A stretch of 64,000 nucleotides of DNA from Mytilus edulis. Taxonomy: Eukaryota; Mollusca; Bivalvia; Mytilida; Mytilidae. This document shows positions 36,768 through 51,700 of the stretch, piece after piece. Under the pieces are notes generated by a model that was not told the DNA's origin, made no database searches, and worked only from the letters and a program-made list of their open reading frames with translations. The position numbers and the translations under genes are program-made. The DNA is taken from positions 23,145,117 to 23,209,116 of the forward strand of contig NC_092352.1 of NCBI RefSeq assembly GCF_963676685.1. Direction: 5' to 3'. Numbering within the stretch: position 1 is the stretch's first letter; each line of letters begins with the position of its first letter.

Positions 36768-39700
36768 CTGTAAATAACAAAAAAAATATTATCATTGCTT
36801 CTTTCATTTTTAACCTTTGTTGATTTCTTAAATGTATGGTTTCTTTGATTGATTGATTGTTGGTTGCTTAACGTCCCATGGTTTCTTTCATCATGACATT
36901 AAATCATTTTGTTTTTACAATGGTAAAAATGGTGAACACCAATTCTAATCACATGAAACCAAGAACACACAAACAGACACCTGTTACTTTATAAATTTCT
37001 TTAAAAAAAAAAAGTCTTTAAGAAACAGATTCTATTACAGCATCAATTTAACAATTACCAATTTTCAATTAAAAGAATTCTATATATTTGCAAATGAAAA
37101 CTTACTTATAATTTGAATTGGTAACAATATCTTCTACAAAAGTAATGGCCAATAGAGACATGAGTAGACGTCTGTCTTTATCATCTGTGACACGCCCACC
37201 ATAATTACATTCACCAGTCAGGTAAGATAAAGCAGGTAAAGGTAACTCGTCATAGTCATTCAGGAACATCTACAACCAGTCAATTATCATTTTAAAATAT
37301 GTTAGTATACCAACATTCTAGCCTCTCAGTAAAGCTTCTTTCATTTCATTGATTGTGTATCCTATTTAACTTATCCTTTGAAAAATTTGGGTTGCTGTGA
37401 TGCCATGTTGGCTACTATAGAATATCTGCAAAGGACTACAAAACTGGTTTAAAATAAATCTTTTTCTGTACTTTTTCTTCAAAATACATATATGCAAAAT
37501 ATTTTATTAACACTCACTTATATATGTCTCAAACTGGTAAAGAAATCTGATTTAATAAACTCTTACTCATGTACTCTCAAATATGTATTATATAATCTGG
37601 CTGATATAAACCGGATAAATTGACCTCTTTGCACATTAACGTTTGTCTCCAGTTGATATTTAAGTCACCTTTATGACATTAATGTTTTAAATTGTTTTAC
37701 ATTGTCATTTCTGGGCCTTTTATAGCTGACTTTGCAAAATGGGCTTTGCTCATTGTTGAAGGCTGTACAGTGACCTATAGTTGTTAATTTTCTGTTATTT
37801 TGGTCTCTTGTGGAGAGTTGTCTCCTTGGCAATCATATCACATCTTCTTTTTTTATATTAATAAGAAATGCACTCACCAACATCTGTCTCAAGCTGATAC
37901 GTAAATCTGATTCATTGAACTCATAAGGAATATTCCAGCCAAGGGGTCCAAACTTTCTTCTCTCCTGTACCAAGGCATGAAAGAAGCACAAACCAAACAA
38001 CATCTTGTGGAACTTTTCTGGTTTATTACATCCATTAAAGTAATTAGCATCAGAAATCGGGTCATTCATGTATGATCGCAACAGATTATTTTTCATTCCC
38101 TTTGGAGGTTCATTTGTCATCTTTACACCTGTAAATGACAATATATACTTTATAAGTATTCATCCTTTCTTTTTGTCAAGGAGATGTCCATGTATGTTCA
38201 AAAGTGACAAATAGGGAAACAATTTACTATAAATATGCGCAATTGTCAACTTTATTCATAATCTAATACAAATAGTTAAAATATATACTGTATGTTGCCA
38301 AATAAAAAAAATTAAAATGATATAAATCAAAGATATTTAGGACTCTATACTCTTTAATTTTCACCAATAAACTGATATCTGTCACATAATAAATAATCTT
38401 CTCATTTTACAAGGGAGAATATTTTTAATACCCTACACTTGCTTTAAGACAACAACCTCTTATTCAAATTTAGTTTAACATTTTCATTTTCTCACCATTT
38501 TGGAAAGATAATGTCAAAAAGCAACTTGGAAAACATATTGGAAAGATAATGTCAAAAATACAACTTGGAAAACATTTTAACAGTGATGTGATATCTAAAA
38601 GATGGTCTTACTGAAATAATAATGACAACTTAAAGAAATCATACCATTTTGTAGAATGGAAACAGGGAATTGATCTGAGGGATAACTGGTGAGCCAGAGT
38701 CTGAAGTTTTCATGTGTATTTTCTGGTCTAATGACTTCTTCGCAAATCTTCTCTAGAGCAGGCATCCAACTTGTAGCTAAATGACAATTCTGTAACACCA
38801 CCCATGTTCCATCTTTAGTGGCCTTGTCTATCATCTTGGAGGCTATGGGACCCTGAAATAATTAAACACAATCAAATTACAAAGATATTTTCGTCAATTT
38901 TTGTTCCTATAAATACCTTTTCTTTCAATCATAAAGATGAACCTATGTTCTTATGCTGTGGACTTCTAAAGACGGCTTGAAAACTGTTTTAAATAAATGG
39001 ACATAGATGATGAATTTGGCTTGCATAAAACGCTATAAAGAACTTGAGAACCATAAAATTGACATCACCCAAATTTAAATTTAATTTGTGTTTTGTGGTA
39101 ATGAGCATAGTGTATAAGTTTCATAACATTTGGTTGAGGCAACCTAAAGTTGGAGAACAGAAATCAATTTTGGTTCGTATGTATGGACAGACTGACTGAC
39201 AGATGTAGACAAGGTTAACACTAAATGCTCTCCTGTGATAGTGGGGGTATACAAATGGATATGTGCTCAATTATAAAACTACCTGTCCTTGTCCAAGTGA
39301 TATAGTCTGTATAGTTCCTCCTGACTGGGTGAAGCCTCGGTCCTCTCCAAACTTCAACAATGCCATCATAGGATCAGCACCAGGGGAAAGAACAAAAATT
39401 AATGGAGAACAATTATTAGAATCAACAAATGATCCACCCAGGTCAAAGGTTGGTGGTTCAATATATGATTGTCCTAAGTTATCTGTGATAAAATCCTGTA
39501 CAGCTGGAACTATTTTATCTGGTCTGAAACAACGTAACACTATCATCTTATCCAGACCTGTCAGAACGTTGAATGGACTTGGTAACTTAAATTCCTGAGG
39601 TGTTGAGGAATCATACAGCGGCTTCCATTGACCAATGTTGTCCATAACATCTGAAATGTTCAACAGCTTATATGACTTAAATGTGTTTATGTAACAACTT

Positions 39701-42700
39701 TCAAACATGTTTCATGATAAAAAAGGTCAAGTAAAATGATATAAAAGTTGTTTTATCTTGCAATTAGTGTGAAACAGGATTTTTATTTAAATAAGGGATA
39801 TTTTGCAACATCATGCAGTTAATATTGTTGGAATCACTTGTATACAATATAAAACAGCAACAACAAGTCAGAGAAAAAATTATTGTTATAAATGAAAATA
39901 CTAACGTTTGAAGAATCCTTTGTGATTAGGAAGCGAAGAAGCTCTCACAATTTCCCCCCATGCCTTGTCAGTCAACCATACTGGAGCTGGATTGGGATGG
40001 GGATTTTCTAGAGCCACACCTCCTGTTAACAGGAAACGCCAGATGGTATCATCCACTCGACCCCTAGTAAAGAGAAAACATTTCTACTGAAATTTCCAAA
40101 TTCTAACAATTGATATTTTGTTAATGTAAAATAAAAAGCAAAACATTTAGCAACATTAATAAATAATAAAAATAAGCACACATATGGTATATACTTTTAT
40201 GAAATAAACTTTAAAGCCAATATAATGTGTGTTTACCACTTTTAAAAGCAAATTTTAATGTGCATTATTTTGCAAAACTTTTGCTCTAGGATCAGTTAGT
40301 TTTGTTGCAAATAGAAGATTATCTTTAGCAATACTATAATGACTATCTACTGTAACTTTTCAATCGATTATAGAAAACAGTAAATTCTTGGAGTGTGAAA
40401 TTGGTAACAAGATCTTCTAGTAACCTTACAGTATCAAGCATAGTTATTTCCATTTGTACTTAAACAACAGAACAACACATTTTAAAATCTATTTAAGGTT
40501 TAACTGCTTTTCAATTGTTATATTTTCCTAATTTTCAAATTTTGTAAGCTAAAATTTGTAGAAATTATATTTTTAGAAGTTATGTTTAAAATGCTGTGCA
40601 TCATTGTTTTGTGACTAAGACTTCAAATGCTTTTAGATTTAAACTTCAGAAGGGCTTTTATCTCAAGACCACTGGTTAGCAGTTCTTGATTCTTTCAGTT
40701 TTATATGAATAGGTAGCCATAAAATTATCACATATTTTTTATTCAATATTGAATTACACCAAATCATATAAAAATTTGTCTTCAAATAATAAAAAAGTCT
40801 TTTAATGTTTTCTTAACTACAGAAAACTGTCTGCACAACAAAATTTCTGAATTAGGCCAGACATGAATTTCATATCCATACTTGGTATTTATCAAGCAAG
40901 AATAATATCTGTATTTTATGTAAGCAGTAGCAAATGAATAACATAATTGACGTATAATCATAAAAAAGCTAATAACATAGACCATCTAAATAAATATACC
41001 ATAACAGTGTGAAAGCAATATGTAATTTGCGAAATATATATATCTAAGCAAGCAGACATGACACCCTTTCCACTCTATATCGAGATTTAATTTCCTATTA
41101 AACACAATACATGTATATAATATCTATATAACATATCATGGTAGGCCATACTTAGAACTGTCACTTTGCAATATTAATATGATAGGCACTTTCATTTAGT
41201 GATACATTGAAGCAGGCTAACAATTTTAATACTGTTCATTCATGTATTCAAATCAGTTAAAGGTCATATGCGAGGTTTTTTATAAGCATGAATAGTTACA
41301 TGAAAGTAAAATAAAATTATGGAGAGATTTTGTAAAGACAGTAATAAACAAGAATGTGTCCCCAGTACACAGATGCCCCATCCGCACTATCATTTTCTAT
41401 GTTCAGTGGACTGTAAAAATAGGATCTCTAATTTGGCATTAAAATTAGAAAGATCATATCATAGGGAACATGTTTACTAAGTTTCAAGTTGTTTGGACTT
41501 CAACTTCATCAAAAACTACCTCGACCAAAACCTTTAACCTGAAGCAGGACGAAGGGTTGGACAAACGAACGAACAAACAAACGAACAGACACACAGACCA
41601 GAAAACATAATGCACTTAAATGGGGCATTAAAAAAACTTGCTGTAGTTATGTCCCCCTTGAAGGTGATGATAGCACCAGTGTGTGCTACAGTTGCCATGC
41701 ATCAGTTATGCTTTAATATCCTACTTCAAATACAAAAAAACAAAATGCATCCAATGGGGTTTTACTCCCACAAAAAAATATTGTTTTTAAACAAATAGGT
41801 GTTTACACTAAAGATAAAAACCGCTGAGTTGAAGACAAAACTATAACTCATTTAGAAATAGTAAATTTGGAAGGGATCAAATGGGATTTTACACAGAAAT
41901 TAGGAAACATTTGTTGAAAGCAGCACCAAGAATTTCAAATAAGTAAATAGTTGATATTCATTTCATTTTCTATTAATTTTTTTTTTATATCAAACTACTG
42001 TTTAAAAAGCAAATATCATGGATTATCTCCAAAATTTGCATATGACCTATAAAATAAATGCAACAGTTTCTAATTATGGCCAATTAAAATTATGTACTAC
42101 ATGCTATTATACATCAACATCACAAGTGTCTAGATTACATGATAGTACTGTAGCTTTAGTTCCTGTAAACGCTTCATGCTAGCACCCACCACAACCCTCC
42201 CCATTTGTCTATCAGATCTTAATTTCTGATCATTAATGTACTTTGCTACACATAATATAATATGTGTGCGTTGAAAGTATCTCATGGATAGCTTCATTTT
42301 CTACTTGTAAAAGAAAGAGATTGATAGGATTTATCAAAATAAAATACAAAAACAAAATAAAATAAACAAAAGTTTCTGTACCTAAAAAAAAGAATGAAAG
42401 ACTACTGTGTTTACATTACCACAAAATTTACTACCAAAACATACATATTTTACAATTTTCTTTTCAAATAAAAGTTTTGATTGGACTTAACAGATATAAG
42501 GAAGATAGCTCCTATAACGTGCTCCCAAACTACATACATTTTGAACCTGTGTTGTCTGTATGTCTATACTTACTTATTTACTTCAGGATTATTCCTTATA
42601 ACGAATAATCAAAAATACTATCAAATATTCATTTCAATTTCTTATAACATTGCAATAATACAATTTCCTCTAAACAGAAAACTGTTTCACTTTATGATAG

Positions 42701-45700
42701 TTTTCACCAATATTTCTGATACTTAAGCAGACCTCACATTTTTAATTTATATGACATTCTTTGTATGCAGTAGTTCCAGAAATAGCATTAACTAATCTAT
42801 CCGTCTCATGAAGAAATAAAATGAATACACCAGTTGACAGTACATTGTATTCACTTAGTAAAGGATGACTGCCATTTATGAGCATTAATTATGTTCAAAG
42901 AAAATTGCACAACAATCTTTAAATTATGCAGTAATAGTTACAATAATCATGATAGAGACAAGAACAAAAATGTATGTGTTCCAGACCGTATGAGTATTTA
43001 GACCGTACGTGTACGGTCTGGACCGTATGCATATATATTCAAAATACGCATACGGTCGGATTGTACGCGTACGGTCTGACTAATATTAAGAAGTTGGTCA
43101 CGTTTATCAGATACAAATGTATATAACAGATCAACATAGCTTACATCTCAAATTAATGTAAAAAGTTCAATAGTAATTGAAATAAAACAAAATAATGTTA
43201 TAACTATTTTAAAAAATCACGTTTATTTAATCTGTTAATCTCCTGTATTTAGCATGTCAGTAATTCATATATTGAAGCCAAGTATGCTAATTAAAATTGA
43301 AGTTACAGAAGTAAACTTAGAGTGGGAGGACAATCGTTTTAGAATATTAAGGAACTTTACAAAAAAAATGCAAAGCAACGTGCATGAACAAATTATGTTA
43401 CTGTAAAAAAAATATGACGTTCTTTGTGGAAGTCAGTGTCACCTTGAGTACCAAAATAGGAATCACGGATATAAAAATAAACACATATTTAATTTCAATT
43501 GTTCGCTTAATCATTTCATCCATATACATGTAATAAAATCAATTTGTATAACTAAAAATAATGATTTTGATAAATATTTGTTTACATTTAACCAATATGA
43601 TCCCAAAACATCAGCTGGACCGTACGCGTATACTCATACGGTCCGACCGTACGCGTATGGTCGGACCGTACGAGTATACGTATACGGTCCAAATACTCAT
43701 ATGGTCTGGAACATATGTAAGCTTTTCGAATCTCCTTTGCTTTTTAATGTACATTCACAACATGCTGAAATATTAACTTACAGTTCTTTCAATACAAAAT
43801 GAAAGTAAAAAATTCACATAACATAGTATCAAGAATTAAAACATTTTTAATCTTACAAAAACTTTGCAAAAACTTTCAATATAAAATATATTTAAAAAAT
43901 AATAAATATAATAGAGAACTACACATTTACATATGTGGTAATTTTTTATTATCATTGGAGTGTATAATCAACAGAAATTAATATTTGTCTCTGTTTCTTA
44001 TCCCTATACACGTTCTGTACTGTACATTTTTTTGTATTTATACTAAAAAACATTAACAGTGAAATCCATTTAAAGTAACCAATCTTTCTTCTTCTTTTCT
44101 AGCTTCCTTTTCGTTTTCAATTCTTAAGAACCTTTTTGATAAATATTTAGAAATATACTTGGTATTCATTACATGAGGATGATTACATTGGATTTATCGT
44201 GCCTTAATAAAAAAAATAAAGTAAAAATGAACTTACATTCCCTTCAGTATACCAATACATAACAGGAAAGAAAACAACAGCTTGTCTTTCTCAAATAATG
44301 ACCGACAGACATTCCTGTAGATACTGTTTGTAAAATGATCGTTCAGGTTAAATATTCTTTCTTCCAGTACTTTTGATGGACTGCTGTTCATTATAGACTG
44401 AAATAACCAAATTTAACATTTAACTTCAATAAACTCATTTCACAAATAGTAAAAATAAACTCAACAAATTCACAAATAGTAAAATAAACTCAACAAATTC
44501 AATATTTTTGCATAAAAAAAGTGACAATAAAGCTTTCAAGAGCAAATTTATAGATTTATGCTGCTATTTACAATTTCTTTTACACTTAATTCATAGTAGA
44601 CCATGTCAATAGTGGAAACCTGAATGGGCTTCAATTCAAGTATCATCAACAATGATAGAAACTATATTACAAATGAGAAAAATAATTGGAAAAAAGAGCC
44701 TACCTGAAGATATAGATTAATAAACTATGTCAATGAATACTGGTACATAGGTTCTATGTTGGCTAGATCTGAGATACAGAAGAATAAAGCTTACCTGAAG
44801 GTATAGATAAATAAACCATGTCAATGAATACTGGTACATAGGTTCTATGTTGGCTAGATCTGAGATACAGAAGAATAAAGCTTACCTGAAGGTATAGATA
44901 AATAAACCATGTCAATGAATACTGGTACATAGGTTCTATGTTGGCTAGATCTGAGATACAGAAGAATAAAGCTTACCTGAAGGTATAGATAAATAAACCA
45001 TGTCAATGAATACTGGTACATAGGTTCTATGTTGGCTAGATCTGAGATACAGAAGAATAAAGCTTACCTGAAGGTATAGATAAATAAACCATGTCAATGA
45101 ATACTGGTACATAGGTTCTATGTTGGCTAGATCTGAGATACAGAAGAATAAAGCTTACCTGAAGGTATAGATAAATAAACCATGTCAATGAATACTGGTA
45201 CATAGGTTCTATGTTGGCTAGATCTGAGATACAGAAGAATAAAGCTTACCTGAAGGTATAGATAAATAAACCATGTCAATGAATACTGGTACATAGGTTC
45301 TATGTTGGCTAGATCTGAGATACAGAAGAATAAAGCTTACCTGAAGGTATAGATTAATAAACCATGTCAATGAATACTGGTACATAGGTTCTATGTTGGC
45401 TAGATCTGAGATACAGAAGAATAAAGCTTACCTGAAGGTATAGATTAATAAACCATGTCAATGAATACTGGTACATAGGTTCTATGTTGGCTAGATCTGA
45501 GATACAGAAGAATAAAGCTTACCTGAAGGTATAGATAAATAAACCATGTCAATGAATACTGGTACATAGGTTCTATGTTGGCTAGATCTGAGATACAGAA
45601 GAATAAAGCTTACCTGAAGGTATAGATTAATAAACTATGTCAATGAATACTGGTACATAGGTTCTATGTTGGCTAGATCTGAGATACAGAAGAATAAAGC

Positions 45701-48700
45701 TTACCTGAAGGTATAGATTAATAAATCATGTCAATGAATACTGGTACATAGGTTCTATGTTGGCTAGATCTGAGATACAGAAGAATAAAGCTTACCTGAA
45801 GGTATAGATTAATAAACCATGTCAATGAATACTGGTACATAGGTTCTATGTTGGCTAGATCTGAGATACAGAAGAAAAGAATAGAAGAATGGATGGCCAC
45901 TGGTTTATATCCATTCCTTGTTTCATCAATTTCTTTCTCTGTCTCGGCTGCTATTTCTTGTTTAGCAGAAATTTCTTCAGACAGAACTTTAGAAGAAGAT
46001 AAAATCTTGATGGCTGTCTCATCTTCTAGAATATTACCCTGAGTAAATATAAAACAAACAATTTATAAAAACTCTGGTGCATGTATATAAACCAATCAAA
46101 TCAGAGAATAGAAACTACTATATTACATGTTATACTTCACAAAATGTTCAGTTGATCCAAAGCAAGATATGGTGTTTCACAGATGCAGGTCTTTTCTTTC
46201 AGCCAAAAATCCTTCAATATTAATGTTTCCCAATTTAAATCTACTCGTTCATAAAAAAATAATTTCTGCATTTGGTTACATTTACAGGAGTAAAAAAATA
46301 TGTTTTAGTCAAAATTACAATAAAAAGAAAAGTGGATAGATAGTATTACTCTAAAAGAATATGCATAAAAAAACAATTTTCAGTGGAGTAGTTAATAAAT
46401 CTTTATAATTACCTCTGATGATGATAAAACTTCAAGAATCTTATCTTCAATTTCCTTGAGTTGTTTCTTATTTGAAGCACTTTCTATGATGAGTTGATTT
46501 TTCTTCTCTTCCAGTTCAGGTTTCTCTTTAGCAGCTACAATTCCTAACAACTGGTCTTCTAATCCTTGGGGTGTGATCATGAAGTTAACCAAACATACCT
46601 GTCAAATACACATTCAAATAATCATGTGGCTCACTGGTAAAAATTACAACATCAACAAAGTACTTCACAAAGCACTTTTCCAATTCCAGCATTTTTTCTG
46701 TGTATAGGGTGCTATTTCCCCCTCTACTTTTAAGTTTGCCAAAGTGGTTATCTGTCAGGTCAGAAAACTCATCTTGTATCTTAATATCAAATATCATAAG
46801 GGGAATTTCGTGTTGAAGTCGCAACTTTTAAGTCAGTGTGAATAAGTGGCTGACACATAATAATTAAAAAGAGTCTAATGCCGAAGACTGTATGTTGATT
46901 TTAAGTGTTGTTTTTTTTTGTTTCCCTTAATTGATGGGTAATCGACGTTAAGTAATTCTCAACAATTAATAAAACAAAGAACCAGGAGTAACACTGTGTA
47001 GCACTTCAACTTTAGAGCAGGACAGAAAAATAAATAAAAATCAATGTCAAAAATTGATTATGTTTCGACAAAAATATTGTCAAAACAGATTCTTTTATTG
47101 CAATATGTGACATAATCAATAGTTTTTATTTGTTAATGCCACTTTCAGCAATAGTGTGCTTTTTAATGATGGTCATTTTTTATTGGTCAGGTATGCTGGA
47201 GTGTCTGGAGAGAATCTGACAATCCTAGTCAATTATGACATCTACCACATGCAGAATTTGAACCCACAACCTGAGAGTTGACTGGCTAGTGATATAGTAG
47301 TTTGACTACTTACACTGCTTGTCCACTGACCATCCTCAATAGTTTATTTTCTACTATATTACTTTACAAATAAACATGAAGTTGAGAATTGAATAATTAC
47401 CTTGACAGATATCTCTGGTAAATAATGTGGATTTCTGAATCTAGTTGTAATATAGAGTTTAAAGTCTTTAGAATATTCAATAACATTGTCTCCCAGACGT
47501 ATATAATCTACACCCTGTTGTCTGAATGTAAGTTTCTGTAAGATAGGTTCCAGTATAGGATCCAGTTCCTCTCCCACATTCTCCAGTAATACTGGTGTAC
47601 CAAACTGTATAGAATTCTCAAGAGTTCTCAGGTAATTGGCATCAGAAAGTTTGATTACTCCAAGTTTGTTTTCTCTCTCCATGTTCTTTATCCATTTATT
47701 GGCTTGTCCTGTTTAAAATGGTAAAGTATTGTTTTTAGTGTAAACAATGTAGATGAGAAAACAACAAAATCCTTGAAATTTTATCTCATAAAAATTGTGT
47801 AGTACAATGTAGTCTTATTGATGGTCACCACTCATAGCTTTTACATATCAGACTAAAATTATTTAATTGTACGACAAATTGTCCAATTAGATGTGACAAC
47901 TCTCTATAAAAAAGAACAGAAATGTTTTCTTTGGAAACTGACCTTGTGGATCAATCATTAATGGCCATCTTCTTGACTTAGATACAATGATACCATTGTC
48001 AACACTGAAGGTATCTACAGGAAGGCCAGCTATATTCCAGGATCGAATCTTTACAGGTTCACCAAGGGTAGCATTCAGTGAAAAATTCTCAGAACAAGGA
48101 ATGTTACGCTCAATTGAAGCTTTGTGCCACTTGGCAATTATTTCCTGTAATTAAATGCATGGCTTAAAAATTTAAAATACAAGCAGAAATAGCAACACAA
48201 ACAATAGGTTGAAATCTACCAGCTAGTTAGATCATGGAAGTATTATATTGACAGGAACTACTACGACCCGACTTCAAACGTTTCATCTGCGATGCCGCGC
48301 CCAATTTAATGACATGTTAATTAGCTTGAAACATGGTACGTTATTTACATAGCAGCTTGTGGTGCCCTACAATATTGTCATTCTCGGTTGATTTCGGGAT
48401 TACGGATAAACGAAGAAATCGAAAGTTGTGATAAATTCTTAGGAAACAGCAATCGGCAAACTTCGGCAGATTCTATTACCTAACTGTGCTGATTGAGTGA
48501 TTGATAGATTAATGCGAGTTATCATTAATTCTATAGAAAACACGTTGACGATGGAAATGTGCACCAAATTTATTGAATAAATGCCCCATTTTTATTGATT
48601 TATTTTTTCGGTAGAAATTGCACTATATGTAATATATATCGCAAGTTGTGATTATATAATAACTACTGTTTACTCCATTGAGTGGCACACATTTCCTGCA

Positions 48701-51700
48701 TATTTAAGACGATTGTAAATGATCGTTCTGATAAAATCAAAAGATCAAAGAGATTTTAAATAAATGTAGGGTAAGATCATTGGTTGGTATGTTCAGCTGA
48801 ACCCTGATGTGTTGATTTTTTTTTAGTACTGCGACTTTGTATTTGTATTTGTATTTGTATAGTGACATTGTACAAATTTTTGTGCGACTGTTCAATAATA
48901 TTTACCAGTATCATTTGTACGGTTTCATTTGGTCGGATAGTGATAACATATTTTAGGGGACAGAAATGTATTATATAAATATCTATATAACGTAGTTTCT
49001 TCTGCTGTATTTTGTTGATTGGTACTTGCTCGATTAATTTTTGTATTATAAACTGGAAATTTCTACTTTCCAGGTTTATCCAGTAACTTAACCATATATA
49101 TTACTCTAAACTTCACAGTTTTAATATTTATCAAATATATTTATTGTTAACCGGCGGTAATCGGAACACACCTTAATCACGATTTAAACTTCACCCACAA
49201 ACTAATAAAATAATGTCACTCACTATTTCAAATCGTTGTAGAAAAAATAATTCTGGGCCGATTTTCATTTTTTATGCATCAGTCGATTTGTTTAAATAAG
49301 TTGTTCATGAATAAAGGTCTAACGACGCGATTGAAATAAGTAAAGGTGTTTTCCGACAGGTAATATTGTAAAGCTGTCTCGATTAAAACCAAATGATTGC
49401 TAAGAAGTATCTCTGGTCAATTTATGACTGCGGCATCGCAGATAGTCACAAAAGAAATTAACGACAGCGTACTAATTAGACAGTTTCCATATCTTTTCTA
49501 CAGGGCTACCCGGGTTATAAATAAATGCTAATTAATCGTTGTAGTTCCTGTCAATATAATACTTCCATGGTTAGATACTGGTTGTGTTTGAATGAAAGAG
49601 CTTATCTTTATCAATCAAATGAAAAAGGGGTTAATAAAATATTTAAAAAAAAAGTGTATCACCTTTTCTAGCAGCCTGCATTAATTTTTTTTTATCATTA
49701 TTTATCTATTTTCAGACAGTTATCTGTCTGATATCAATTGATATTTTTTGAGTTCATTATTTCTTTATAGATTTTTTCAAACTTAGAATACTGACAAAAT
49801 GGAAATTCATGACTAAAATGAATCCAAAGGGCAATAATAATTTACCTGTCTATAATCCACAGTGAAAGCTCCAAGATATGCCACCAAACCAGATGACAGA
49901 AGGACATCACCAGTGATGTTAATGTATCTATCTCCCAATAATCTGGCAGCCTCTGTCCATCTGTCTTTCTCACCACCCAATCCTCCTATTAGTTTCTCTG
50001 CTCTGTCAAGTTTCTTCTCACAAATATCAATATTAGTCTCTAATTCTTTCTTCTTTTGTGTCATTGCTTCAAATTCATCATTCAATGCTTGTAATCTATC
50101 TGTAACCTGTACAATAAGGATAAAAAAAAAATCATGTTTTTATTCTTCTTTTGAGTCATTGCTTCAAATTCATCATTTAATGCTTGTAATCTATCTGTTG
50201 ACTTCGACATGATGAGGTTCTACTGTAGCTATAATGGAACTTCGCTTGAGTTAAGTAGTTCCTTAATTAAAAGAATTTTTAATATCAGAATGTAAAATCT
50301 CAAATTTTGCTTTTTTTCAATATTTTTCAAAATAAATGTCTCCAAATATGTCAGAATGATGATGGAAGTGTTTTACAGCCCTTGCACGGTCGGTTACAAA
50401 TGTGAGAATAAATGACACTCACCTCTTTGAGCTGTGCTCTTTTAGCATTAAGTTTTTCCATCTGAACAGCCAATTCGGATTCAGCCTCTGCCAACTTGAG
50501 TTTCTTTGGAGCTACAACTTTGGCAACCTTATCATAAATATCCATAGCTTTTACCCATCTACACAGACCTTCACAAGCTGTTGATGCATTCTTAATTAAT
50601 ATAGGGTCAAAATCAGGGTTTGTTATGTATCTGAAATAAATAATTATTCAGTCAAACTTTTCAAGCATATCAGTCAATCAATGAACCATAAGGTACTGAA
50701 GAATTTTTGATAGTGTCAATAAAATCTGAGTACTTTCTTTAAAATTCAGGCAAGTACTGAAGGAGGATAAAAATCAAATAGAAGAATGGATGCAATAATC
50801 ACTATATACAAATCTTATTCAATATATAAAAACTCTATCTTACTTTTCTCTTATCTTTTTAATAATAGCTGGAGCAATATTATCTTTATCATATGACTTC
50901 AGTCTATCCAGGAACTTAAAATCTGCCAGGAGTTTCTGAGAAGGTCCCCAATAATCTTCTACCATCTTTCCTGTACCAGTTGGATCTGGTTTTCTCTCAG
51001 ACTTGGCATTCATCATTACACATACTGATTCCATAACAAGTCGTACAGGTGCTGGTGGATTCTAGAAGAGAAATCAGTCATTATTGTCTGTTCTATTTCT
51101 TTCCTCACTCAATCATTTATTCTTGATAGAGACGTTTTTATGGATTTGGCTACCAACTAACTAATTGAAGAACAATTGAATAAAAAAAAAATCATTTCAA
51201 ACCTTCTCAGCTTTATACAGAAGCAATACATTTTATATTTTTTTTTTATTGCAAAATCGAATGGATAAAAGATAAATAAAAATTAATGAAAACTTTCCAG
51301 ATTGTTGAAAAAAGGTTTTATAGAAAGTCTGAAATACATGTAAACAGTGTGGAATATCTGACAGGTGATTCCTTAATCCCTTGATATGGTATTATAATAT
51401 TTATCAATAATAAGTCATCATTGTATACCTTCATGGATTTGACTAATGTAATATCTGCTGGTTTCAAAGTGTTTAAGGCTTGGATTGCAGCCTCAAGAGC
51501 TGGGATAGCCTCAGCCAGTTCACTTTCACATTCATCTTTAATAGCCTGAGCTGCAGCAGCGGCAGCGTTAGCCACAGCTTCATCAGCAGCTACTACTTCT
51601 TTCTTTGCTTCCACTTCCACAGTATCCTGTTCTATTTTGATCATCAACTTCTCTGTCTCAGCAGAAGTTTTAATGAGCTCTGGTTGTAAAGCCTTAAGTT

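Noticed and set aside
39263..39598. 111-codon plus-strand frame
   Set aside because: It is the antisense shadow of DNAH3 exon 39283-39650.
43561..43802. Two overlapping frames with R-T-R and Y-T-Y repeats
   Set aside because: They cross the palindromic right arm of foldback element D; the repeats in the protein reflect the DNA motif.
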